Position numbers and translations under genes: made by a program
Shown: in pieces, positions 1-12,546 of the stretch
Layout of the letters: each line of letters begins with the position of its first letter
Position numbering within the stretch: the stretch's first letter is position 1
NCBI GenBank assembly: GCA_021234155.1
Contig: JAJEKV010000005.1
Location: forward strand, 20,072,089 to 20,136,088
Length of the DNA stretch: 64,000 nt
Source: Isoetes taiwanensis
Taxonomy: Eukaryota; Streptophyta; Lycopodiopsida; Isoetales; Isoetaceae
Direction of reading: 5' to 3'
The notes under the pieces: generated by a model
Seen by the model: the letters and a program-made list of their open reading frames with translations, nothing else
Told to the model about the DNA's origin: nothing
Database searches by the model: none

Positions 1-227
1 TGATCACGAAGAAACTTTGTATTAGGTCAGAAGATCTAAGTTATGGACATGCAAAAAATTGAATGTATATCGCGTCTTCTTGAATACACACGTTTGAGAA
101 CATGCAGGAGTTGAACCCGCTATATTGCCACGTGTTTTGTACCTGTAGGATAGATAAGTGCTACGATCGATTACCATGGAATTCCCACTATTACACCCCC
201 TTTCCATCTCCTCTTCTTTTTACCACC

Positions 228-306
228 GATAACAGTCAGCGGGTTTTGGGCCTTGGTGGGAATCACCCATTACCATGATGGCTTGACCACTAGGCTGCCA
301 TCGCGA
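228..306 (-). repeat. tRNA-like (SINE-type) repeat, copy 1
   Basis: Diverged copy of the 74-bp unit at 344-417, in the same orientation, about 116 bp upstream. Read on the minus strand it has an A-box-like stretch (CTAGTGGTCAAGC) and ends in a B-box-like region. Its terminal inverted arms are imperfect. It is not a functional tRNA, because the anticodon arm is not recognisable. It is most likely a tRNA-derived SINE relic. Confidence 0.45.
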
Positions 307-343
307 GGGACATTCTTTTCTCTTTTATTTTTCCCGTACATTC

Positions 344-417
344 GATGATAGTCAATGGGTCTTGGACCTGGTTGAGGGTCACTCATTACCAATGGCTTGA
401 CCACTAGACTATCATCG
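344..417 (-). repeat. tRNA-like (SINE-type) repeat, copy 2, with perfect terminal arms
   Basis: A 74-bp unit bounded by the perfect inverted pair GATGATAGTC / GACTATCATC (344-353 and 408-417), which would pair like an over-long acceptor stem. On the minus strand it has an A-box-like TAGTGGTCAAGC and a B-box-like GGTCCAAGACC at tRNA-like spacing. The size, the stem and both boxes fit a tRNA-derived sequence. No clear anticodon stem can be drawn, so a working tRNA is unlikely. Confidence 0.5.
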
Positions 418-757
418 CGATGCCTTTGTTTTTCTTCTTGAACTTCATCTTCAGCTACTCAAGAAAATATATAAGGGAAATCCCATGGTAATTGAATAGC
501 ATGTCATCTATTTTACAGGCATAAAGAGTTTTTTTTTTCTTTTTTCTTTTTTCTTTTTTAATAACTATTTTTCTCTATTTCTATCTCTTCTCTCTCACAC
601 ACAACATACCTTAGTTGAACAACTCCAACATTTTATATCCGATAATGCCCACTGCTTTTTTCGTAATGCCACTTCGCTCTTCATTTAATTCTTTGCTAGA
701 TTTCATGGAAAAAATGCGTAAGGAAAATGTCATAACCCTTCAATGTAAGAGCATCGG
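418..757. other. Non-coding stretch with pyrimidine tract
   Basis: No gene seen. Positions 526-600 are a T/CT-rich tract. The 3' end of the Helitron-type element (minus strand) may lie here, but no terminal CTRR plus hairpin could be fixed. Confidence 0.3.
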
Positions 758-2865
758 TTATACGGGCCAAAAAGTGATAGATAAAGGGCAAAAAGGACGC
801 GCACCTATTTGAAAATGATTGACAATGACATACCTTGCTAGCAGAGGAGCTCTTTGTAGACGATGTTTGCAGTGCATTTTGTTGTATTCTCTGGACATAG
901 GAGGATCAATACATCTTCCCTCTTGCATATTCACGTGAGTGCTGTATACAATTGAACCATGTGCAAAGACATTTGTACGCAAATCAAGCACGACACGTTC
1001 TAATGTTAGTCCCTGACAACTATTAAACGTGGTAGAATATGCCAGTCGTAGCGGTAATTGATGTCTATAGATGGTCCATGGTCTGTTATCTGGCTGATAG
1101 AAAAAGTCAGTTCTGGAGATGGATATGCACAATCATTTGATGCTGCTGTTGAACCTAACACTTTGACCATTACAAATTTGTCATGCATCGATGTGATCAA
1201 TGCCCTTGCATTTTTCACAAGACCCTTTTCTATATCAAGGCGCTTCATAATGTGGCATATTGCGCCCACTTTCAGTTTGAGTTCATGGTTGAGAATGCCA
1301 GAGTGGGTGAAATTGTTAAGGAAATCCGACGTTGCGTACGGGTAATCATGAATGGGCTCATCTTGTTCGCTAATGTGATCGTGGCTGTAGTACGATTTAC
1401 TTTGGTTAGAAAGTTTGTCCAAAGTACGTTCGTTAAAATTATTGACGTGCTTGTTTATAGGCGATAGAAACATCCGTTTCTCGCATTCAATTGGATCATT
1501 CAAAACATCATACGGGTAGAGAAATATTTCTGCATCCATAATTTCAGTAGTTGTGTTAAACATCTCTAAGGAGACTGTTGTCTCTTCCCAGTTTTCTCCT
1601 ATATTGTCTACATAATGCATGAGCTCAGGATCTCCCTCATTTCGTACTGGTTGCCCTAACTTCAAAACGTGGAATGTTTGCCATAATGGCGATGATTTTA
1701 TAGATGCATTAATCGCCGCAGTTTTGCCTCCTCCTTTCACTACGGGTGCTATTTGTCTAAAATCTCAGGAGGCTGTAAAATGCTTTCCTCCAAAGGGTAG
1801 GCTATTTCTACATGGCTGTTGCAATAGATTGTTTACACTTTCTATTACTGCTTTATTATCCATTGGAAATTCATCCCAGATTATGGCTTTTGCAGCAGTA
1901 AGCAGTTGTGCCGATCCTGAATCTCGTTCTAGTAATGAATGTAGACCTACATTGTTTTCTACAACAGGAATTTGGAAAAGTGAGTGTGCAGTTCGCCCAC
2001 CTGGGTATTGGAGAGCCGCAAGGGGAGCACGATGGATTTGTTTCCTCATACGAATAAGCATATACAATTAAGGACAAAAGTCTTTCCCGTGCCAGCTTTG
2101 CCATTTACGAATATTGGATGCTCGCTTTGTGCCCGCTCTAGATCTTGACGTAGATAGTTATATATTTCTAATTGGTTAGTGTTCATTATGCTTTACATCT
2201 CCATTGCATTGTTTAAATACATTGCATGATCCAGAAATGCGGCCAATTCGTGCATTACATCTTTCGGGATGCAGTCGTGTAATTTCAAGCCAAATGCCAT
2301 TATATTAGTGCCATGTTGTGTCAATATGTTATTGATCAAATGAAGGGATTCATTAAATGCAATTGCATCATCATTCGAATAGTGATCTAGCAAATCACGA
2401 CTCAAAAGCACTCGGAACCTATTCCATATTTCGATTGCTGGTGCTTGATCAAGCAAAACCATTGCAAATAGAAATCGCAGTTGTACAAGACCTAGGGACA
2501 ACGATGTTGCTTCTTCCATAACCAGTGTTGCCTCGTCGTGTACTTTGATTAGTCCATACGTTTCTGCAGCTTGTCGATATGTTTGATAATGATGGTTGTC
2601 TACGTCTTTGAGGTCTTCCATGTCCTCGCAGGTTGATGCAATAAGATTTGTCTCAAATAAAATGCCTCACGGACTCGAGGCAACAGCAGGTGTATTCTGC
2701 ATATAATTGGTTGTCTTGACCTCTTTCTTACGACATTTCTTGCGAATCCTAATCGTTCTTGCTCCAAATATTCATCACGTCTTAAAGTCGATGCCCTGTT
2801 ATACGTGCTCAATGTGTCATGGTATTGGATGTACGTGAAAGTGTCAAATTCAAGGTCAATAGATC

Positions 2866-2896
<31 letters not shown>

Positions 2897-3277
2897 CGGT
2901 CCAAAAGTGAATTTGTAGTCTGTAGTGCAGTGGGAGACATTTCACAACTGGTGATGTATCTATTATATGATACGATATTATCCTCCAGAATGCTTCTGTG
3001 GCTGATAGATATTTGCATTGACATAATCCCGTATTTCATTTTTAGCGGGTGGTCTTATGTTCTGCTCTAATGATTCATTTTTAGGCGCTTCTCCCGTTAT
3101 GTGTGTTCTTTCTTCTAAACTTGGTAATGAATGTTGCAAGGCATGCTGTATCTGTCGATTATCTGTCGATAATGATTCAGTCACAGATTGACTTTCTTTA
3201 GTTACATGAAAATTGGCAGTATCAAATCCCTTGTATATGTAACCATAGAGATAAGAGGATATGCACAGTAGATGCAA
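758..3277 (-). pseudogene. Decayed Helitron-type Pif1-like DNA helicase
   Basis: Remnant of the helicase half of a Helitron (rolling-circle) transposase or a related Pif1-like helicase. Pif1 proteins are ATP-dependent 5'-3' DNA helicases. Segments lie in the right order on the minus strand but in several frames. About 2869-2600 holds the REAFYLR-type block that precedes the helicase. About 2621-2193 holds the Helitron linker (AAETYGL, then LRFLFAMVLL). About 2110-2060 has a degraded Walker A region. About 2067-1765 has GRTAHSLFQIP and the Walker B stretch IIWDEFPM. About 1740-1006 has FLSPINKHVNNFNER and LKLKVGAICHIMKRLD. About 1050-930 has the motif VI region (LAYSTTFNSCQGLTLERVVLDL). A run of 29 A residues (2868-2896) interrupts the upstream part. 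No Rep/HUH domain was found, so this is a partial, non-functional copy. Confidence 0.8.
2868..2896 (+). repeat. Poly(A) tract, 29 nt
   Basis: Uninterrupted A run inside the decayed helicase. It could be slippage or the tail of a small retroposed insert, but no flanking target duplication was recognised. Confidence 0.8.
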
Positions 3278-3288
3278 CGTCTACTGTG
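3264..3288. other. Perfect 9-bp hairpin next to a transposon end
   Basis: CACAGTAGA (3264-3272) and TCTACTGTG (3280-3288) pair perfectly around a 7-nt loop, six bases outside the TIR that starts at 3295. It may be chance or part of the older host element. Confidence 0.6.
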
Positions 3289-3294
3289 ATATGC

Positions 3295-3356
3295 ATTAGG
3301 ACGGATTTGGGGTCTGAAAATGGCCTCCTATCAGCCAGTCCACGTCATATTTCCGC
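3295..3356 (+). repeat. Left terminal inverted repeat
   Basis: Matches the reverse complement of 7105-7172 over its first 31 bases with two mismatches, then again in the CCACGTCAT block. Confidence 0.75.
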
Positions 3357-4175
3357 TCCTTTTTTCCCATGCCACCTAGGATATCAACATCTCATCATTA
3401 CAGATTTACTTGGAATATTCTCCTCCTAATAAAGGGATCGCGATTCATGGCGCCATATGTATTTAATTTTGTTGGTTGTCGACAGATCGATGCAACACGT
3501 GTCTCTTGGTTTGTCGATACCAAGCGCATGCGGTCACCGATTCTTGCGCTTATTTTCATTTAGAGGTTATGGCTATACAAGCTTCCCTCGCCTTCCACAT
3601 TTCAAAATTTAAATGTGTAGGCTGAAGCTTTGTATCGACTTTCATTTCGAGGCACCAAGGCCGCGCTTTATGGGTGGTTCACATGGAGAAGTTTAGGCCC
3701 TCCGAAAGTTCGACGGAGTCAAAGACCGATTAAAAAAATTCAACGCCGCATCAGCTATGCAAGTTGGATCTTGCGAGGGCTGATTTTCCAAAACGGGCTG
3801 ATTTTTTTTTTGCCTCACCCCAAGTTCAAAGTGTTTTAAGCCGCCGCTAGCCTCGGGTCCATGTGAACCCAACATTAACCCTGATCTTTACTTCATCCCA
3901 ATACAGGCTTCCCGCCCCTACAATTCGAATTTGAATTTGCTTAATGTATAAAAGCATGGATTGTAGGAGAAACTTTTCGATTTCCATATCACGCTGCAAA
4001 TTTCAAAACGAGGTTAGTACGGGACGCTCGCCACACGGCTTAATTGTGTTGGGGGCATACAAATTGTACACCTTCATTTCAAGGCCGCGCATCCATGCAA
4101 GATGGAAGCTCCAAATGATGTGTGGATAAGGATCCAACCGACTCACCTAATATGCTCCAGCTTCAATCGCAAAAA

Positions 4176-4206
4176 GGAGGTCTAAAAAATAAGAACTTAG
4201 ACCTCC
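4176..4206. other. Perfect 10-bp hairpin
   Basis: GGAGGTCTAA (4176-4185) pairs with TTAGACCTCC (4197-4206) around an 11-nt A-rich loop inside the TIR element. Function unknown. Confidence 0.6.
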
Positions 4207-4855
4207 ATCAAGTTGTGTCTTGCGTGGCTCAAAAAAGTGTTGACATCCGGGCGGATGGCGCTTTATATCCATTGGATCCGTTGAGTGGCAAGAAACCGCT
4301 ATTTCAGGACGCTTTCAAGTTTAGTCCGATTTTGTGGTGAAGGTAACTCGCCTCCTAGGATATTGTGAGAGATTGAGAGAGGATGAAGGCATTCTGAATC
4401 GAATACGCCTTTGAGATGAGCCGCCCGATAAGGAAGGGGAAATGTCCGTGAAGATGCTAATAAATGACATTATACTTTGCAATGTGAAGGGTTCATACAT
4501 TCTTGAAGTACAAAGGTTATGGTGTTTGTGTTTAGATACCGCTAATACAAGAAGTCTTTGACTACCTTTTAACAATAGATTCCTTTAAAAACTCTATTGC
4601 TATTTAAATTATAGCAAAAATGAGTCTTGAAACTCTTTAAGTAGTAGAAGAACTCTTTGACTAGTTATCCATTTGATGACCATTTTTAAGAAAATATGAT
4701 ATGTGACATTCTTATATGCAAACATTCATAAAATTTATGAACATTGAAGGTCAAATAGTATTTTAATAAACCAACACTTTATATACTAACACTTTACACT
4801 TTAAATAAGATATTTCTTTTCTTTCCTTTTACTTGAAAGCTATTTTTTTCAAGAT

Positions 4856-5518
4856 GGATCACACCAAGCTTAATAATACATATGCAAAAAAAAAAAAAGG
4901 ACACAATAAATTCGCATGGTGTGATCCACTTTCTTATTTGTTGTCAAATTAAAATTAAACACAAGTACTCATTCCTATTTGTATCTAAAATGCTTTACCA
5001 CTTTTTAAGTACATAAGTCATTATCCCTTTCAAAGAGCATATTATTTTTCAAGAAGGATCACACCAAGCTTAATAGTACATATGCAACAAAATGGAACAC
5101 ACTAAATTGCATCGCAGATCCACTTTCTTATTTGTTGTCAAATTAAAATTAAACACAAGTACCCCTTCTCATTTAATGCTTTACCACCCCAAGTGCATAA
5201 AGTTATTAGTCCCTTTCAAAGAGCACATCTTTTTTAAGAAGGATCATATCAAGCATCCTATTTGCATCTAAAATACTTTACCAACTCTAGTAGTACATAA
5301 AGTTATTAACCCTTTTCAAAAAGCAAACACTTTATCAATAAATGAGCACGCCACATATCCACACTTAACTTCAAATAAGGCACATATATATTTTTTTATT
5401 AAAAGATAATCAAAGTAATTTTACTATAGGAAGTCATGTTTTTTCAAAAAGATCACACCAAGCTTAATTTTGTATAAGCTAAAAAGGTTGAATATACTAA
5501 ATTCGCATGGTGTGATCC
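4856..5518 (+). repeat. Array of about 200-bp repeats, each with a 14-bp inverted-repeat hairpin
   Basis: Each unit starts GGATCACACCAAGCTTAAT and closes 65-75 bp later with GCATGGTGTGATCC, the near-exact reverse complement. It is followed by a shared AT-rich stretch with CACTTTCTTATTTGTTGTC and, further on, CTTTACCAC and CCCTTTCAAAGAGCA. Hairpin parts lie at 4856-4927 (complete), 5056-5121 (right arm damaged), 5241-5254 (left arm only) and 5451-5518 (complete). Spacing is about 185-210 bp. This is a tandem array of short foldback modules within the 3.9-kb TIR element. Confidence 0.75.
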
Positions 5519-6212
5519 ACTTTCTTGTTTGTTGTCAATAGATAATAACACCAAGTCCCTCATCAATAGTCTCCCATTTGCATATAAAATATGTATCATT
5601 CCAAGTTATATTATGTTTTATGAACTAAACTTTTTCAAAGAGGGTCCCAAAGCAAAATACAAACACATAATCAATAAGCCAACACTTTACCAACAACCAA
5701 AGCTTTATTAAATAAGATTTTTATGTTATTTTATCAAACCTAACAATGTTTCCATATGTGACACTTTGAGTTAACTGATCCAAAGGCTCATGAAAGCCAC
5801 ATTTTATACAATATGTCTTTGGAGCTTTTGTGTCGTGGGCATTAGTAAACACCTCTAATGGAGCAAATATTTTGTAACTCATTTTTTCAACAACCCTGGA
5901 TGCACGTCTTATCAAACATTTCTTCATTGCAAGGACACCATTCTCATAAGGCTTGCACAATTTGCTTAAACGAGGTCATGGGACAACTTTGAAGCTCGGC
6001 TCCCCACAATTTTACAACGAAAAACTAGATGCCCATTGCCCTCAATGTATATCTTGAAAAGCATGTCTCTTATGTCCATATGTTAGACAACAACGATGCC
6101 AAGAATCCTTTCCCTAGTCCCAAATCCCCGACATCCGATAAATATAGCCCAAAGAAAAATATTTGATTCAAAGGAGTGAATATAAATCAAGAAGAGGGAA
6201 GAAAAGAAGCAA

Positions 6213-6280
6213 GGATCACATGACGCTAAATCTCACTACACATTTACAAAGTGCATATGCATTTTCGCATGGTGTGATCC
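6213..6280 (+). repeat. Isolated copy of the GGATCACA hairpin unit
   Basis: The left end GGATCACA is degraded after eight bases. The right end GCATGGTGTGATCC is intact. It lies about 700 bp downstream of the array, so the module can occur outside the tandem context. Confidence 0.65.
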
Positions 6281-7104
6281 ATGTATTATTGAGGGTGCAA
6301 ATTCAAAATATCCTCCTCCTCAAACCCCTTCCCCCCCTCCCTTCCCTTTTTTTTTTTGCAATATACTATCCATAGCATTTATTTTGAACCCTATAGTTCT
6401 ACCTATTCATTATGTATGAATGTCGCCCGGCCGATGTAACTCCATAGTCATCCTTCGTTATGATAGCATTCTCACCCACAAGCCTATGGATAGATATCCT
6501 TCCACCGCCATGCCTTTATTGTTTTGTAAGTGATGAACCGCAGTAAGCAATGTAGGAGTACTAGGAGCAATGATGGATGCAATTAGAGATACGATCGATC
6601 GTTGAATTGTAAGAATGAATGGCGTGGAGCAATACGATGAATGGGAAGAGCTGAAAAGTAGGAAAACTTCGTAATGAAAATTTGGGTAGTAAAACATGGC
6701 ATGTAACGTACGCTTGCTTGTCCGCACATCGCCCCGCCCGCTGTTGCTTAACTCTATGCTCGCCCAAAAACACGCATAACACTATGGAGACTTGATTCCA
6801 AATGAAGAGCGTTTTATATGAGAGGATGCACGAAAGGTGCTAATGTGAACAATGGAAATCTTGGTGCCAAAATTTGAAAAGGTGGTTGGTGCATGTGGGC
6901 ATGTGCACAATAGGCGGGAAAAGTAGCCATTATTTTGGTCCGCGATACGATTTTTGAAAAATGCAGGCTATTAATGTGGTTGCAATGAATGCACAAACAT
7001 GTCCTATGAAATTTCGCCATGTGGATGCCAAGTAAGCCTGCTCCTCTTTCTACTTGCCAACTAATACTGACTTTGGAAAAAAATGCGCAAACATCATTGG
7101 TCGC

Positions 7105-7172
7105 GAGAAACATGACGTGGAATTCTGGCATCCAAGATAAGGGCCATTTTGAGACCCCAAATCCGCCCTAAT
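7105..7172 (-). repeat. Right terminal inverted repeat
   Basis: Partner of the left terminal repeat, about 6 bp longer because of small insertions between the two conserved blocks. Confidence 0.75.
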
Positions 7173-7535
7173 GACAATCTAACTCATGAAGCAAGAACGT
7201 GTTGTATGGAACTACCCACATGTCTTCCACACTTCTTCTTATGTAAATTGATGTACGTTGTGGGGTTCAGAGGCTTCGGAAAATTATAGCAACACGGACC
7301 GTTGTTTGGAGAATATCTTGCCGTATGTTTATGTATCATGAACTTTTGAACTTGTCCTCGAAGGACAGGATCTTCTGGCAACTCGGCAGAAATGGGGCCT
7401 AACCTTAACCCCTGGTCTAATCAAATAGGGGACAACAAGGCCGACTAGTCTCTCAAAGCTAGCCCTCTTCATTCTGTAAAATTGATGCCACATATCGTCT
7501 TCAAAAGAAGGTAGACAATTCCATGCGTGGTTATA

Positions 7536-8893
<1,358 letters not shown>

Positions 8894-9262
8894 GATAATT
8901 CATTGGCTATTGTGGTGCATGATAAGGAAAATCCTAAAACATTAGATATAAAGAATAGAAAGGCACCTGTCCAATGGACAGATCAAGATGTTTCTACCTT
9001 CCTCAACCTTTGAATGAGATGAAATTGGTCACTAGTGGCAGCTTGAATCTTTCCAACATGCAATGGAGAGAAATTCTTGTGAAATTACAGCCAATTGTTT
9101 GTGGATTAGTGGAATTGAAGAAGCTTAAGAACAAACGGGATAAACTGCAGCCAAATTCAAGAATAAGAAAGAAGTTTGTAGTCAGACGGGTTCAGGCCTT
9201 CAAATTGGCAGTGGTATGAAAGAATGGAAGAAAATCTCTTTTACAATTCCAAATCCATTTTC
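8894..9262 (+). pseudogene. Myb/SANT-like DNA-binding domain fragment (frameshifted)
   Basis: The first frame reads RKAPVQWTDQDVSTFLNL. The neighbouring frame continues with a 1-nt shift near 9005-9012: MKLVTSGSLNLSNMQWREIL, then LKNKRDKLQ, and near 9220 a WYERMEEN stretch in yet another frame. The order W-T-x(n)-F-L, GSLN...QW-E-I, LKNK-D-L and W-Y/W-x3-E-N is that of the plant Myb/SANT-like (Myb_DNA-bind_3) domain. This domain is found in many plant proteins and in accessory proteins of PIF/Harbinger transposons. It is broken by at least two frameshifts and lacks a full start or end, so it is a relic. It sits between the two 0.59-kb direct repeats. Confidence 0.55.
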
Positions 9263-9634
9263 CATCCAAACTCTACCCCTGCAAATCCTCTTCTTGAACT
9301 TATCATAAGGATCATGAGTTTGTGGAAAAACTTTGAGAAGGAATGGTTTGCTAGAATATGCAAAATCAGCTAATAGAAGTGGAGGGATATTTACCTTAGT
9401 AGGCTGACCTTTTTTTTAATTTCCTGCCACTCAATGTTACCATTAATTGTTGCAGAATTTGTTTGGAGGCAATTTTATTGTATATGGAGCTCTTCTTGAA
9501 CTGATTTGAGTCATGGACAGAACCTGTTCTTGTCATACACATTTATAAACATCCTGAAATGTGTAACAATATCTTATAGCAGATATGAGTGTCTTTTATA
9601 TCGGCTGTAATAGGCATCACCTTTGTCACTTTTC
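9263..9634. other. No gene recognised
   Basis: AT-rich sequence between the Myb/SANT-like relic and direct repeat copy B. Nothing supportable was seen. Confidence 0.3.
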
Positions 9635-10224
9635 TATATTATCCCATTGTGTTCTTTGTCTTGGAGCAATCCAAAATCTTCTAGATGGTCTTCTAACTCT
9701 ACATGAACCAGCTAACATCAAAGCCGAAGAAGCACAAAAGAACATACCATTATTATCTTGCCAATCAAGCCATGGAACACATTCATGGGGTCTTCAAGCT
9801 CATTGAACTCAATAAACTATAAACAGAATCTTTGGAAGGCAAATCCAAGTGTTAGAGCTTGCAGGACATGGCAATCATGCCTAGAATAAGTGGATCCATG
9901 ATAAAATGCACAGAAATGCAATTGTAAGCAAGAATCATGGCAATCGAAATATCCCATAAAGCCTTCCTACCAGCAAGAACAAGGAAAGAAATATCCCACA
10001 TTTTGGAGGTCGATTCAAATTTGAACGAGAATTATCCCACAAAAATGTACCCCCCCTGGGATCCACGACTCCATTCTCCAGTGAGCAGCCAATTTTCGAG
10101 GTCTAATCGATGCTGTTAGGCCTCAAGAGACAATTGCCTCTTGTCTCCTCCCAAAAAAATACGTACATTTTTGCGAGGAGTCGTATAGCACGAGAGATGT
10201 GTACTTTGACGAGCATGTGGCCAA
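9635..10224 (+). repeat. 0.59-kb direct repeat, copy B
   Basis: Second copy of 7536-8129, same orientation, with scattered substitutions and short indels. It too is followed at once by simple sequence (TG-rich, then CG/AG-rich), after which the pentamer tail of a LINE begins. Confidence 0.8.
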
Positions 10225-10258
10225 TATGTGTATGTGTGTGTGCGCCCGCGCGCGAGAG

Positions 10259-10275
10259 AAGTGAAGTGAAGTGAA
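10259..10275 (-). repeat. Pentamer tail of LINE A, (GTGAA)n on + strand
   Basis: Three and a half GTGAA units directly abut the LINE 3' sequence (ATTTTATTACGTC on the plus strand). Confidence 0.75.
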
Positions 10276-12546
10276 TTTTATTACGTCTATTTAGACGATC
10301 AGGTCCATTAGACGGTCACTCAAGTACAGATTCATATGTAAACATATTATAATCCGAGTCCAACAGATGTTCCCCATTGGACTGCTCTACTCTCCCTTCC
10401 TCCAAAATATCAACCAATATAAATGTATTACGCTTAATGATTCGCTCTCTCAAGTCTGTCATATCAATAATAAAGTCTGCTAGAATATGAGGTGATAATG
10501 TAAAAAACTGTACCAAGTTTGAAACACATATTGCATATCTGTCTCACAATGCCTGATAAGCTGGGCACCGCAGGATAGCATGAGTCTCATCCTCCGTCTC
10601 GTCGGCTCCACAGACTCTACATACTCTAAAGTCTCGGTGTACCATATACCACCTACCGACCTCCACATTCAAGTGATGCGCACTTAGTCGCATTCTACAG
10701 ATGGCATGCCTCTTTTTTAGAGATATATCAGCATTAAGGTATTGTGCAGCCTGCAGCGCGGGATTTATGTCTCCCTGTAGCATTGCATTTTAGTCCCTGG
10801 GCTATGCCAGGTACGCATCAGTATGCATTCGTCAACCCATTCACGGATTCTCTTCTTGTTTTGTGCTAGGTTCTCAATTCTAATCCCCCATTTACGCATC
10901 CAAACCAATCCATCAGCATACCATCCTCTGTAAAAGGTTGCCCTTTGTGCCAAGCGCGGATAGTCATTATCATGTGTCTCTCCCAATTTACTGAGGTATG
11001 TAAGGTATCGGCATAGTGCTTCCCCTTCAAGCTGTAACATGCCACTTTCTACTAATATCATTTCATAGGGTGTCTGGGTTTTCACACCCAACTCACTATG
11101 AAGAAACCTTTTTAGCACTTTTTCAATTTTTTTCCACCCATCCAGAGACAAGTCAGGCCCCCATACCTCACAGCCATATAAAACCACTGATTGGACTAAA
11201 GCTAGGAAGAGCATTTTTTTTTTAGTGAATCTATAGATCTCACCCTTTGCACACCTTCTTTGCATAGCAAAGAGGGCTTTAATCCCCATTCACCCTTTGG
11301 TCCATCATTGTTCTATTCCACCATGCTTTTATCCACTATCAATCCAAGGTATTTATATTCTTTCACAATCTCCACCGGATGTCCTCCGTAAGTGAATGCA
11401 TAGCCATCATCTATCAGAGTGCCAAAGATCATTATCTTGGTTTTGTTCAAATTCACCTGCATGCCCGTGGTAGCACGAAAGCCTCAAGGGTAGATGTCTT
11501 TGCAACTTCTAGACAACAAAGACTATATCATCCGCGATAGAGGAGCAAAGGATATTACATATCCTCGCAAGCATCATACCGCCTCCCGCAGACACAATCC
11601 AGTTTTCCAGTCATCAATAAATATACCAAATGGTAGGAGACAAGGGACAGCCTTTGCTTAACTCCCATATTACTATGAACTTGTGTTCTACAAGATTCAA
11701 AATATGGCTAAGATAGTTAAACAACTACCTTATCATACAACATTTTGACAAATTTTCTCTTAATGGCACAGCCCACGGTCCATTGCCTTCCATAGATTCT
11801 CTCGTCCACCACATCAAAGGCTTTTAGTATAGTCTACAAACATGCAAATAGAGGCTTTGGGGTCCCCTTCACAAGATCAATCATTACTCACGAAAGTTAC
11901 TAGATGATCGGTTGTGCATCTTTTGGTCTAAAACCAGCTTGCCCTCTAGCCCGCATCCCTTCCTTCTCTGCCCAGTCACTTATCTTGCGCTCAATGATAT
12001 TAGCAAACAATTTAGCAAAAAGATTACTTACCATTATCATGCGGTAGTTACTGGGATCTCTTTCGTCACCGGCTTTATATATGGGAACCACTCTATTTAT
12101 TTGCCGGTGCCTACGAACCCTTCCTTACACGCCGCATTGAAAAGTTCAACCACCTTTTCAAGCACACGGCCTCTCCAAATTGTTTAAGCATTTCGGCTAA
12201 TAAGCCTAAATTATCAGCAGCTTTTCCATTTGCCAGCTTAGTAATTCCTTTTGACACTTCATCCAAAGTGAATTGCATATTACAGCTTGTCATAGTGTGC
12301 CCCCCCGAGGCCCCTTCGACATTATATAATTTGTGCACTTGTTTAAGCAAGGCATTAACATCTAGAAGAGAAGTCCTCTTTGGTGCTTCCTTCATCTTCT
12401 TCCAGAACTTCCTGGGTTCTTTGATCAATTTTAAAACAAAATCTTCCTGTTTCTGCTTCAAAAATGCCCTTTTCTTACTTCTGGTCAGGTACTTAAATTC
12501 TCGAATGAGTTTCTCCCTCTCTGACCCATGTGCTTCGGATTTCCAC
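10259..12546 (-). mobile_element. LINE A: 5'-truncated non-LTR retrotransposon (decayed)
   Basis: Reverse transcriptase half of a LINE, broken in several frames. In minus-strand order: linker (12548-12200, KLIREFKYLTRSKKRAFLKQ and FWKKMK); RT start (LANGKAADNLGLLAEMLK); RT (12091-11900, VPIYKAGDERDPSNYRMI); about 11840, KAFDVVDERIYG; about 11530, IADD in place of the YADD catalytic box; 11289-10765, thumb and C-terminal region (VLYGCEVWGPDLSL, LGVKTQTPYEMILVESG); then a terminal CCHC finger (10640-10570, CRVCGADETEDETHAILRCP). The 3' end has a short conserved sequence and a GTGAA pentamer tail (10259-10275). The 5' end stops abruptly at about 12546, where LINE B begins. Not functional. Confidence 0.85.

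Larger units (their letters stand above)
3295..7172. mobile_element. TIR DNA transposon, about 3.9 kb, non-autonomous, TA target site
   Basis: The ends are inverted copies of each other. The left end begins ATTAGGACGGATTTGGGG and the right end, read in reverse complement, begins ATTAGGGCGGATTTGGGG. The match runs through TCT(G/C)AAAATGGCC. After a small gap it resumes at CCACGTCAT(A/G)TTTC, giving TIRs of about 62 bp (3295-3356) and 68 bp (7105-7172). If the element starts at GG, the flanking dinucleotide is TA on both sides (3297-3298 and 7169-7170), as for Tc1/mariner-like insertions; the long TIRs would also suit a Mutator-like element, but no 9-bp duplication is present. I found no transposase inside. 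The interior is AT-rich and carries the hairpin array at 4856-6280. Confidence 0.7.

Noticed and set aside
228-417. Functional tRNA genes
   Set aside because: The A and B boxes are degenerate and no anticodon arm can be drawn.
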